Source: DASUBN01 sp050261675
Lineage (GTDB): Bacteria > Pseudomonadota > Gammaproteobacteria > Natronospirales > REEB76
Assembly (NCBI GenBank): GCA_050261675.1
Contig: JBLNDO010000091.1
Span: forward strand, 1 to 13,792
Length of the DNA: 13,792 nucleotides
Reading direction: 5' to 3'
Part shown: one piece after another, positions 1 through 6,048 of the stretch
How the letters are laid out: each line of letters opens with the position of its first letter
How positions within the stretch are numbered: the stretch's first letter is position 1
The notes under the pieces: generated by a model
Databases searched by the model: none
The model's input: only the letters and a program-made list of their open reading frames with translations
Told to the model about the DNA's origin: nothing
Program-made: the position numbers and the translations under genes

Positions 1-350
1 TCCGTGACGCGGCCCTGGACGATATCGGTGCCGTCGGCGTGGGCGGCCACGTGCTTGGCCACGAAGTCCGGTTCGAAGGACGTATCGTCGTCGATGAAGA
101 CCACGATGTCGCCCCTGGCGCGGCGCAAGCCCTCGTTGCGGGCCTTGGTCACGGACGCGAAATCGGGGCGCACGTGGATCAGGCGTCCGTGGTTTTCCTT
201 GAGGAAGGCGATGGTTTCGGGCTTGTGCTCGCGGGTCTGGTCGATGACCAGGATCTCGAGATCCGGCTGGGTCTGGGCGAGGGCGCAGCGCAGAGTCTGC
301 ACCAGCAGTTCCTCGCGGTTGTAGGTGGGGATGATGAGGCTCGCCTGCAT
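1..350 (-). CDS. Family 2 glycosyltransferase, N-terminal part (runs off the window edge)
   Basis: This is the first 116 codons of an inverting GT-A fold glycosyltransferase, which would transfer a sugar from a nucleotide-sugar donor to a cell-surface or other glycan. Seen: the protein opens with MQASLIIPTYNREELL, the typical first strand and nucleotide-binding loop of GT2 enzymes. Next come LEILVIDQT (residues 31-39, with Asp37), the KARNEGLRRARGD helix (69-81) and VFIDDDT (84-90), whose Asp cluster 87-89 is the metal and donor binding DXD-type motif. The acceptor-binding half lies outside the window. The start is fixed by homology: ATG at 348-350. No Shine-Dalgarno lies at normal distance, and TATAAT sits 7 bases upstream, so the mRNA may be leaderless. 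The gene is divergent from the membrane protein at 438, and both probably serve glycan assembly. Donor and acceptor cannot be told. Confidence 0.88.
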   Translation of the reverse strand, partial: MQASLIIPTYNREELLVQTLRCALAQTQPDLEILVIDQTREHKPETIAFLKENHGRLIHVRPDFASVTKARNEGLRRARGDIVVFIDDDTSFEPDFVAKHVAAHADGTDIVQGRVT

Positions 351-357
351 GCGCGTG

Positions 358-363
358 ATTATA
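358..363 (-). promoter_or_regulatory. Possible -10 box of the glycosyltransferase gene
   Basis: The minus strand reads TATAAT followed by CACGCGC and then the ATG, which would place the transcription start at or next to the start codon. No convincing -35 hexamer lies 16-18 bp upstream, so this is a weak call resting on a perfect -10 and the absence of a ribosome binding site. Confidence 0.3.
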
Positions 364-437
364 ACCGTGACTCCTGCATGGACGGGGCGAGATTGGGATG
401 GCAGACTGACATTGGTTAGACAAGGGAAGCAGTGGGG

Positions 438-2294
438 ATGTCCTGGAGAGATTGGAGCGGAAGGCTGAATTCGCCGCGCGCGCAGCTATGGTTTTCCGTG
501 GGGGTGCCGTTCGCCTGCGGTTTGCTTTCCCTGGCGTACGGTGCAGACGCCAATTGGGACCTGTTTCATACCCATCTCTACAATCCCTATGCTTGGTTGA
601 ACGGGCGCCTCGATACCGATCTTGCGCCCGCGGGCATGCAGAGTTATTTCAATCCCCTGCTCGATGTGCCCTATTACTGGATGAGCCTGCATTGGTTCGC
701 GCCTCTCGTGGGTTTCATCATGGGTTTGATGCACGGCCTCAATTTCGTGCTGGTGCTCGGCATAGCACGGCTAGTGATCCCGGCGCTGCCCGACGAAGAT
801 CGCCACCGGCTGCCATTATTGCTGGCGCTGGCGGGGTGTCTAACCGCAAATTTTCTGTCCGTGCTGGGCAACAGCATGGGCGATGCGACGACGGCGGTAC
901 TCGTCCTCGCGGCGCTATGGTTGGTATTCCGCTCCTGGCCGGCGATACAGTCGCTGGAACGGGGCGCGTGGTCGCCGCTATTCGTGGCCGGCACGCTGGC
1001 GGGATTGGCAGCGGGCCTCAAGCTCACCAATGCCGTGTATGCTCTCGCCTTCTGTCTGGCCTTTTTCACGCTGCCACTGGCGCGAGTAAAACGTCTGCGC
1101 GTCGCGTTTCTTTTCGGTGTAGGCGTGGTGGCGGGACTCGCCCTGACCGGTGGGTATTGGTTCTGGCTTATGTGGGAACGTTTCCACAACCCGCTCTTCC
1201 CTATGTTCAGCGTGCTGTTTCCCAACCCTCTCACCCGGCCGCTTGGTATAGGTGACCCTTCTTGGTTGCCTAAAGGGGTGCTGGAAACCCTTTTCTGGCC
1301 TTTCATCTTCAGCTGGAATTCCCACCGCGTAGGTCAGGCGCATCTCAGGCAATTTATCTGGGCGCTGGTGTATACGCTCTTCTGGTGGTGGGCGATTCGA
1401 ACGGCTCGACGCAGGTTCCAGGAACGGCATCCCGGACACACTGAGCCGCGTATTCTCTATCTCATCGCCGCTGTGATGCTGAGCTATTTTATTTGGATGA
1501 AGCTCTTCAGCATTGCCCGCTACCTTGTGCCCATCGAACTTTTGACGCCTTTACTGGTGTTTGTTCTGCTTCGCGAGCTTGTTCCGTATGTGAAGGCTCG
1601 GCGCGCAGCGGCCTGGGCTCTCACGACTGCATCCGGGGTGGTGCTCTTGGGAGGCGTCAGCACCTGGGGACACGAGCCATGGGCAAAAAACATGTTCCGG
1701 GTCGAATCGCCTGCGATTGCCGACGCGGACAAGACCACCGTATTCATGGTGGGAAACGAAGCATCTCCCACGTGGCTCTCAGTATTCCTGCCGAAGCAAT
1801 TGAGTTTTATTGGGCTGGCGGAGTCTTTTCCCGAATCCAAATATTACGCGCAGAGAGTCCGGGAGATGGTTGCCGAACGCGGTGGACCGATTTATGCGGT
1901 AGTTCCTGGGCACCGGAACTTGCGTGCGGATAACGTGACCAGAGCGCAAACTTGGATAGAGCGCGCAGAACTCAACCATGGTGAAACGCGTTGCGCCATG
2001 CTTGACTGGGTCGTCGGCCATCTGCATCTGCACGCGGGAGTGCAGCACGGCGTATCTGCTGATGGAGGCATGAGTTGCCGGCTGGAAGTGCTGCCGGAGG
2101 ACATGGAAGACTTGGGAGCGGAAAACCGCGCCTCCGCGGCGGCGTATGCCCGCCTGCTGGTCCGGTACAAATACGCCCTTGATCCGGCCTCATGCACCCA
2201 ATATCAGGCTTACGTCGGGGCTACGGTTTATCCATACCAGTGGTGCCAGGTCGAAGACACGGGCAAGCGGGCCCAAGAAAAGACTGGCGGGTGA
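438..2294 (+). CDS. Polytopic membrane protein, GT-C / GT87-like putative glycosyltransferase
   Basis: About 618 residues. The first ~400 are mostly hydrophobic, with roughly nine to eleven membrane segments, and are followed by a soluble tail of ~200 residues that I do not recognise. After the first segment an acidic loop reads ADANWDLFHTHLYNPYAWL (about 37-55). Such a loop is where GT-C enzymes keep the catalytic carboxylate that acts on polyprenyl-phosphate sugars. Other family-like stretches are GLAAGLKLTNAVYA (about 188-201) and a Trp/Phe-rich segment leading into NPLFPMFSVLFPNP, as in GT87/DUF2029-type proteins. The function is inferred from this pattern, not shown. I chose ATG 438 because AGGGA lies 10 bases upstream; GTG 432 is the alternative, only 4 bases from it. 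Codon use is less GC-biased than in genes to the right. The stop lies 7 bp from the tRNA-Asn 3' end. Confidence 0.72.
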   Translation: MSWRDWSGRLNSPRAQLWFSVGVPFACGLLSLAYGADANWDLFHTHLYNPYAWLNGRLDTDLAPAGMQSYFNPLLDVPYYWMSLHWFAPLVGFIMGLMHGLNFVLVLGIARLVIPALPDEDRHRLPLLLALAGCLTANFLSVLGNSMGDATTAVLVLAALWLVFRSWPAIQSLERGAWSPLFVAGTLAGLAAGLKLTNAVYALAFCLAFFTLPLARVKRLRVAFLFGVGVVAGLALTGGYWFWLMWERFHNPLFPMFSVLFPNPLTRPLGIGDPSWLPKGVLETLFWPFIFSWNSHRVGQAHLRQFIWALVYTLFWWWAIRTARRRFQERHPGHTEPRILYLIAAVMLSYFIWMKLFSIARYLVPIELLTPLLVFVLLRELVPYVKARRAAAWALTTASGVVLLGGVSTWGHEPWAKNMFRVESPAIADADKTTVFMVGNEASPTWLSVFLPKQLSFIGLAESFPESKYYAQRVREMVAERGGPIYAVVPGHRNLRADNVTRAQTWIERAELNHGETRCAMLDWVVGHLHLHAGVQHGVSADGGMSCRLEVLPEDMEDLGAENRASAAAYARLLVRYKYALDPASCTQYQAYVGATVYPYQWCQVEDTGKRAQEKTGG

Positions 2295-2301
2295 AGGGGT
2301 T

Positions 2302-2376
2302 TGGCTCCCCGGGCCGGACTCGAACCAGCGACCAACGGATTAACAGTCCGTCGCTCTACCACTGAGCTACCGGGGA
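2302..2376 (-). tRNA. tRNA-Asn (GTT)
   Basis: A complete 75-nt cloverleaf with encoded CCA. The acceptor stem TCCCCGG pairs with CCGGGGA, followed by discriminator G. The D arm is GCTC-AGTGGTA-GAGC. The anticodon arm is ACGGA-CTGTTAA-TCCGT with anticodon GTT (plus-strand 2342-2344). The T arm is GCTGG-TTCGAGT-CCGGC with one G-U pair. It is closely similar to E. coli tRNA-Asn. It converges with the membrane protein gene ending at 2294, so its 3' end, the usual integrase target half, faces the accessory block. Confidence 0.97.
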
Positions 2377-2401
2377 ACGCGTACGCTATCGAAGGGCGCA
2401 T

Positions 2402-2431
2402 AGTGTAAAGAAAGCCCCCCACGGGGGTCAA
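2402..2431 (-). promoter_or_regulatory. Probable tRNA-Asn promoter overlapping the aminotransferase terminator
   Basis: On the minus strand, -35 TTGACC (2431-2426) is 18 bp from -10 TACACT (2407-2402), followed by a GC-rich discriminator (ATGCGCCC), which is usual for stringently controlled stable RNA promoters. A start near 2395 would give a leader of about 20 nt. The spacer is the same DNA as the terminator hairpin of the upstream aminotransferase gene. Confidence 0.4.
2407..2427 (-). terminator. Rho-independent terminator of the aminotransferase gene
   Basis: The minus strand reads CCCCC-GTG-GGGGG, a five-pair all-GC stem (or a 4-nt loop with four pairs), followed by CTTTCTTT. It begins 18 bases after the aminotransferase stop codon. 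The stem is short but very strong. Confidence 0.6.
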
Positions 2432-2444
2432 TCAAAACGGCGTC

Positions 2445-3626
2445 TCAGGCCTTCTCCAGCCAGCGGTGGATGCGCCCGAGCGCTCCCTTCAGGTTGTCCA
2501 GGCTGGTGGCGAAGGACAGGCGCAGGTGTCCCGGCGCTCCGAAGGAGGAGCCGGCCACCACCGCCACGCCGGCATCCGTGAGCAAGCGCTCCGCCAGCTC
2601 GTTGTCGTCCTTGAGCTTGCGCTTGGCGATGGCCGCCGAGAAATCCGGAAAGGCGTAGAAGGTGCCGTCGGCCGGCAGCACGCCCACGTCCGGCATCGCC
2701 TTCAGGGTCTGGTACACGTACTCATGGCGCTCCCGGTAGGCGCGGCACATGACGCGCACGCATTCCTGGTCCCCGTTCAGGGCCGCTTCCGCCGCTGCCT
2801 GGGCGATGCTGCAGGCGTTGGACGTGCTCTGGGATTGCACGTTGCCCATGGCCTTGATGATGGGGGCCGGGCCGCCGGCGTAACCGATGCGCCAGCCGGT
2901 CATGGCATAGGCCTTGGAGGCGCCGTTCAGCACCAGGGTGCGGTCGTACAGGTCCGGGCAGCACATGAGGATGTTGCAGAAGGGCTCGCCGTGCCAGATG
3001 AAGGGCTCGTACATGTCGTCGGTGGCGACGAGCACCGTGGGATGCCGGCGCAGCACCTCGCCAAAGGCCAGGAGTTCCGCGCGGCGGTAGGCCATGCCCG
3101 TGGGGTTTGACGGGCTATTGATGACCACGAGCCGCGTCTTCTTGGTGATCGCCTTGTCGAGCTGCTCCGGCGTGAGCTTGTAATGCTGCTTCGGCCCGGC
3201 GTAGGGCATCACCGGCGTCCCACCGGCGATCTGCACGATGTCCGGATAGGAGACCCAATACGGGGCCGGGATCACCACTTCGTCGCCCGGGTTCACCACC
3301 GCCTGGCAGAGGTTGAAGAAGCTCTGCTTGCCGCCGGAGGACACCAGGATCTGCTTGGGTTCGTAGCTGAGGCCGTTGTCGCGCTTGAATTTCTCGACGA
3401 TGGCGCGGCGCAGCGACAGGGTGCCTTCGACGGCGGTGTACTTGGTCTGTCCCGCCCTCAGGGCGCGGATGGCGGCTTCCTTGATGTGCTCCGGCGTATC
3501 GAAATCCGGCTCGCCGGCGCCGAGGCCGATGATGTCCTTGCCCTGGGATTTGAGTTCCGCCGCGCGCGCGGTCACCGCGAGCGTGGGCGAGGGCTGAAGT
3601 CGCGCGACGCGTTCGGAGAGTGCCAT
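2445..3626 (-). CDS. Class I PLP-dependent aminotransferase (aspartate aminotransferase I-gamma type)
   Basis: Transfers an amino group between an amino acid, probably aspartate, and a 2-oxo acid using pyridoxal phosphate; cytoplasmic. Seen: SERVARLQPSPTLAV at the N-terminus, GLGAGEPDFDTP, the substrate loop QTKYTAVEG, VINSPSNPTG (about 168-177), a D-x-x-Y motif in DDMYEPF, the Schiff-base lysine in NGASKAYAMTGWRIGY (Lys238), and the carboxylate-binding arginine in HLRLSFATS (Arg369). Length is 393 residues, normal for the family. I start at ATG 3626 because GGAG lies 12 bases upstream and MALSERV is the usual N-terminus. ATG 3644 would add MEHPLN with no ribosome binding site. It is divergent from uvrB, a neighbour pair also seen in Pseudomonas. 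Related enzymes may prefer prephenate or an aromatic substrate, so specificity is open (aspC/aatA-like). Confidence 0.92.
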   Translation of the reverse strand: MALSERVARLQPSPTLAVTARAAELKSQGKDIIGLGAGEPDFDTPEHIKEAAIRALRAGQTKYTAVEGTLSLRRAIVEKFKRDNGLSYEPKQILVSSGGKQSFFNLCQAVVNPGDEVVIPAPYWVSYPDIVQIAGGTPVMPYAGPKQHYKLTPEQLDKAITKKTRLVVINSPSNPTGMAYRRAELLAFGEVLRRHPTVLVATDDMYEPFIWHGEPFCNILMCCPDLYDRTLVLNGASKAYAMTGWRIGYAGGPAPIIKAMGNVQSQSTSNACSIAQAAAEAALNGDQECVRVMCRAYRERHEYVYQTLKAMPDVGVLPADGTFYAFPDFSAAIAKRKLKDDNELAERLLTDAGVAVVAGSSFGAPGHLRLSFATSLDNLKGALGRIHRWLEKA

Positions 3627-3692
3627 GTTCAAAGGATGCTCCATCGGGACGGGCGGGGCGGTATCATCATAAGTTTAACCCAGCCCCTGCCC

Positions 3693-5717
3693 ATGAGCGA
3701 CGCATTCAACCTCAAGGCCGATTACAAACCCGCCGGCGACCAGCCGGAGGCCATCGCCACCCTCACGCGGGGTCTGCGCGACGGACTCGCGCGCCAGACG
3801 CTGCTCGGCGTCACCGGCTCCGGCAAGACCTTCAGCATCGCCAACGTCGTCCAGGCCCTGCAGCGGCCCACGCTGGTGCTGGCGCCCAACAAGACCCTGG
3901 CGGCGCAGCTCTACGGCGAGTTCAAGGCGTTCTTCCCGGAAAACGCGGTGGAGTACTTCGTCTCCTATTACGACTACTACCAGCCGGAGGCCTACGTCCC
4001 CTCGTCGGACACCTATATAGAGAAGGACGCCTCCATCAACGAGCACATCGAGCAGATGCGGCTCTCGGCCACCAAGGCCATCCTGGAGCGCCCGGATACC
4101 ATCATCGTGGCGACGGTGTCCGCCATCTACGGCCTGGGCGACCCGAATTCCTACCTCAGCATGGTGCTGCACATCAGCCGCGGCGAGAAGATCGACCAGC
4201 GCAGGATCCTGCGCCGCCTGGCGGAAATGCAATACATCCGCAACGACCTGGATTTCTCCTCCGGCACCTACCGGGTGAGGGGGGAGGTCATCGACATCTT
4301 TCCGGCAGAATCCGACCGGGAAGCGCTTCGCATCGAGCTCTTCGACGAGGAAGTGGAGTCCCTGAACCTCTTCGACCCGCTCACCGGCGCCGTCGTCCGT
4401 CCGGTGCCGCGCTATACGGTCTATCCCACCAGCCACTACGTGACCCCCCGGTCCACGCTCCTGGAAGCCATCGACAAGATCAAGGCGGAGCTGAAGCTGC
4501 GCCTGGACGAGCTGCGCAAGGCCAACAAACTGGTGGAAGCCCAACGGCTCGAGCAGCGCACCCTGTTCGACCTCGAGATGATGGCGGAGATCGGCTATTG
4601 CAGCGGCATCGAGAACTACTCGCGCCACCTCTCCAACCGCAAGGCCGGCGAGCCGCCGCCGACCTTGTTCGATTACCTGCCGCCCAACGCCATGCTGGTG
4701 GTGGACGAGAGCCATGTGACCATCCCGCAGCTCGGCGGCATGTACAAGGGGGACCGTTCCCGCAAGGAAACCCTGGTGGAATACGGTTTCCGCCTGCCCT
4801 CGGCCCTGGACAACCGGCCGCTGCGCTTCGAGGAATGGGAGGCGCGAGCGCCCCAGATGATCTTCGTCTCCGCCACGCCCGGGCCCTACGAGAAGCGCCA
4901 CGCCGACCAGACGGCGGAGCAGGTGGTCCGGCCAACCGGGCTGGTGGACCCCAAGGTGGAGGTGCGCCCGGCCCGCACCCAGGTGGACGACCTGCTTTCG
5001 GAAGCGCGGTTGAGGGCCCAGCGCAACGAACGGGTGCTGGTGACGACCCTCACCAAGCGCATGGCCGAAGACCTGACTGAGTATTTCGCGGAGCACGGTG
5101 TGAAAGTGCGCTACCTGCATTCCGACATTGAGACCGTGGAGCGCACAGAGATCATCCGCGACCTGCGCCTCGGTGCCTTCGACGTGCTGGTGGGCATCAA
5201 CCTGCTGCGCGAAGGCCTGGACCTGCCGGAGGTCTCTCTGGTGGCCATTCTGGACGCGGACAAGGAGGGCTTCCTGCGTTCCGAGGGCTCCCTCATCCAG
5301 ACCATCGGCCGCGCCGCGCGCAATGTGAACGGCATGGCCATCCTCTACGCGGAGCAGCGCACCGGCTCCATGGATCGGGCCCTGGCGGAGACGGATCGGC
5401 GCCGCGCCAAGCAGGTGGCTTACAACCAGAAGCACGGTATCACCCCCGCCGGCATCCGGAAGGCCGTGGCGGACGTCATGGAAGGCGCGCGTGCCTATCC
5501 CGCCGGCGGCAAGGCACCCATGCTGAAGGCGGCGGACGAGCGCGGTCGTTACGAGGCCATGGGGCCGGAGAAGCGCCTGAAGCTTATCAAGCAGCTGGAG
5601 CAGGAGATGCACAAGCATGCCCGCGACCTGGAGTTCGAGGAGGCGGCGCGCCTGCGCGACGAGATCCGCCGCCTGCAGGAGATCGACATGGGTCTGCCGA
5701 CGGCCAAGACAGGCTGA
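3693..5717 (+). CDS. uvrB: UvrABC system protein B, excision nuclease subunit
   Basis: The damage-verification subunit of nucleotide excision repair: UvrA loads it on DNA, it probes the lesion by strand insertion, then recruits UvrC. The protein has 674 residues, against 673 in E. coli. Seen: Walker A GVTGSGKT (39-46); the Tyr-rich beta-hairpin SYYDYYQPEAYVPSSDTY with KDASINEHIEQMR after it; the helicase motif II DESH (338-341) in VVDESHVTIPQLGGMY; motif III-like FVSATPGPYE; a C-terminal helicase domain with INLLREGLDLPEVSLVAILDADKEG and IQTIGRAARN; and a UVR coiled-coil motif near the C-terminus (LIKQLEQEMHKHARDLEFEE) that contacts UvrC. The start matches the family (MSDAFNLKADYKPAGDQPEA). 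No Shine-Dalgarno is visible before it, only a C-rich stretch, so initiation may use a short leader. An AT-rich patch at 3662-3680 must hold the promoter, but no clean hexamer pair or SOS box stands out. Confidence 0.98.
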   Translation: MSDAFNLKADYKPAGDQPEAIATLTRGLRDGLARQTLLGVTGSGKTFSIANVVQALQRPTLVLAPNKTLAAQLYGEFKAFFPENAVEYFVSYYDYYQPEAYVPSSDTYIEKDASINEHIEQMRLSATKAILERPDTIIVATVSAIYGLGDPNSYLSMVLHISRGEKIDQRRILRRLAEMQYIRNDLDFSSGTYRVRGEVIDIFPAESDREALRIELFDEEVESLNLFDPLTGAVVRPVPRYTVYPTSHYVTPRSTLLEAIDKIKAELKLRLDELRKANKLVEAQRLEQRTLFDLEMMAEIGYCSGIENYSRHLSNRKAGEPPPTLFDYLPPNAMLVVDESHVTIPQLGGMYKGDRSRKETLVEYGFRLPSALDNRPLRFEEWEARAPQMIFVSATPGPYEKRHADQTAEQVVRPTGLVDPKVEVRPARTQVDDLLSEARLRAQRNERVLVTTLTKRMAEDLTEYFAEHGVKVRYLHSDIETVERTEIIRDLRLGAFDVLVGINLLREGLDLPEVSLVAILDADKEGFLRSEGSLIQTIGRAARNVNGMAILYAEQRTGSMDRALAETDRRRAKQVAYNQKHGITPAGIRKAVADVMEGARAYPAGGKAPMLKAADERGRYEAMGPEKRLKLIKQLEQEMHKHARDLEFEEAARLRDEIRRLQEIDMGLPTAKTG

Positions 5718-5723
5718 TATATC

Positions 5724-5748
5724 GCAAAAAGCCTTCCTGGCTTTTTGC
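5724..5748 (+). terminator. Rho-independent terminator after uvrB, likely bidirectional
   Basis: A perfect 10-bp stem GCAAAAAGCC/GGCTTTTTGC with loop TTCCT starts 7 bases after the uvrB stop. Read on the plus strand, the GC part of the stem is followed directly by five T; the flanking five A give the same arrangement on the minus strand. Confidence 0.75.
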
Positions 5749-5754
5749 ATGCGC

Positions 5755-5836
5755 GGTGAAAATCGAAAAGCGTGGTTTTCGATTTTCACCCTCTCCAGAC
5801 GTTATGCAGTGCTGCACCGAGGGCCATCCATGGCCC
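5755..5836. repeat. Run of three palindromes after uvrB, candidate dispersed repeat
   Basis: Immediately after the terminator comes a perfect 15-bp inverted repeat, GGTGAAAATCGAAAA at 5755-5769 and its complement at 5776-5790, with loop GCGTGG. Then follow TGCAG/CTGCA at 5805-5816 and GGGCCAT/ATGGCCC at 5821-5836. None encodes a plausible protein. The first arm pair is too long to be chance and is not needed for termination, so a repeated intergenic element is possible; copies elsewhere cannot be checked from one window. Confidence 0.5.
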
Positions 5837-5852
5837 GATTTCTGCTGAAATC

Positions 5853-5881
5853 TTGAAGAAAAAGCCCCTTTCCGGTATCGT
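5853..5881 (+). promoter_or_regulatory. Promoter of tRNA-Val, probably also of thrS
   Basis: TTGAAG (5853-5858), a 17-bp spacer, and TATCGT (5876-5881), followed by a GC-containing discriminator GTGCGACC. The start would be near 5888, about 10 nt before the mature tRNA. No terminator separates the tRNA from thrS, so this may be the main thrS promoter. Confidence 0.6.
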
Positions 5882-5898
5882 GTGCGACCTGAATTTAT

Positions 5899-5975
5899 AG
5901 GCGCGTAGCTCAGCTGGTTAGAGCACCACCTTGACATGGTGGGGGTCGTTGGTTCGAGTCCAATCGCGCCTACCA
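5899..5975 (+). tRNA. tRNA-Val (GAC)
   Basis: A complete 77-nt cloverleaf with encoded CCA. The acceptor stem is AGGCGCG/CGCGCCT with discriminator A. The D arm is GCTC-AGCTGGTTA-GAGC. The anticodon arm is CCACC-TTGACAT-GGTGG with anticodon GAC. The variable loop is GGGTC, and the T arm is GTTGG-TTCGAGT-CCAAT. It lies 73 nt before thrS on the same strand, so the thrS message is probably released from a tRNA-mRNA transcript by 3' tRNA processing. Confidence 0.97.
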
Positions 5976-5978
5976 ACA

Positions 5979-6040
5979 ATACGAGACAGTCCATACAACC
6001 CGAAACACGCGGCCTTTCGTATGGGTCGCCACTGTAAGGA
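5979..6040 (+). promoter_or_regulatory. thrS leader with two mutually exclusive folds next to the ribosome binding site
   Basis: Fold A: ACAGT (5986-5990) with ACTGT (6031-6035), stacked on CCATAC (5991-5996) with GTATGG (6019-6024). Its base touches the Shine-Dalgarno AAGGA (6036-6040). Fold B: ATACGAGA (5979-5986) with TTTCGTAT (6015-6022), eight pairs including one G-U. Both use the same 3' strand, so only one can form. The E. coli thrS mRNA is repressed by ThrRS binding a structured operator in this position; whether this leader is bound likewise is inference. Confidence 0.4.
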
Positions 6041-6048
6041 ATAGCGCC

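Noticed and set aside
39..419. Plus-strand frame over the glycosyltransferase gene
   Set aside because: The minus strand gives a clear GT2 N-terminus with the Asp cluster; the plus frame is its mirror.
3645..3692. Divergent promoters or an SOS box between the aminotransferase and uvrB
   Set aside because: An AT-rich patch with TATCAT and, on the other strand, TATGAT is present, but no matching -35 boxes and no CTG-N10-CAG LexA site can be supported.
3675..5789. 704-codon open frame on the minus strand opposite uvrB
   Set aside because: uvrB on the plus strand is unmistakable; long antisense frames are expected in GC-rich genes, and this translation is low-complexity with many His, Gln and Val and no family motif.
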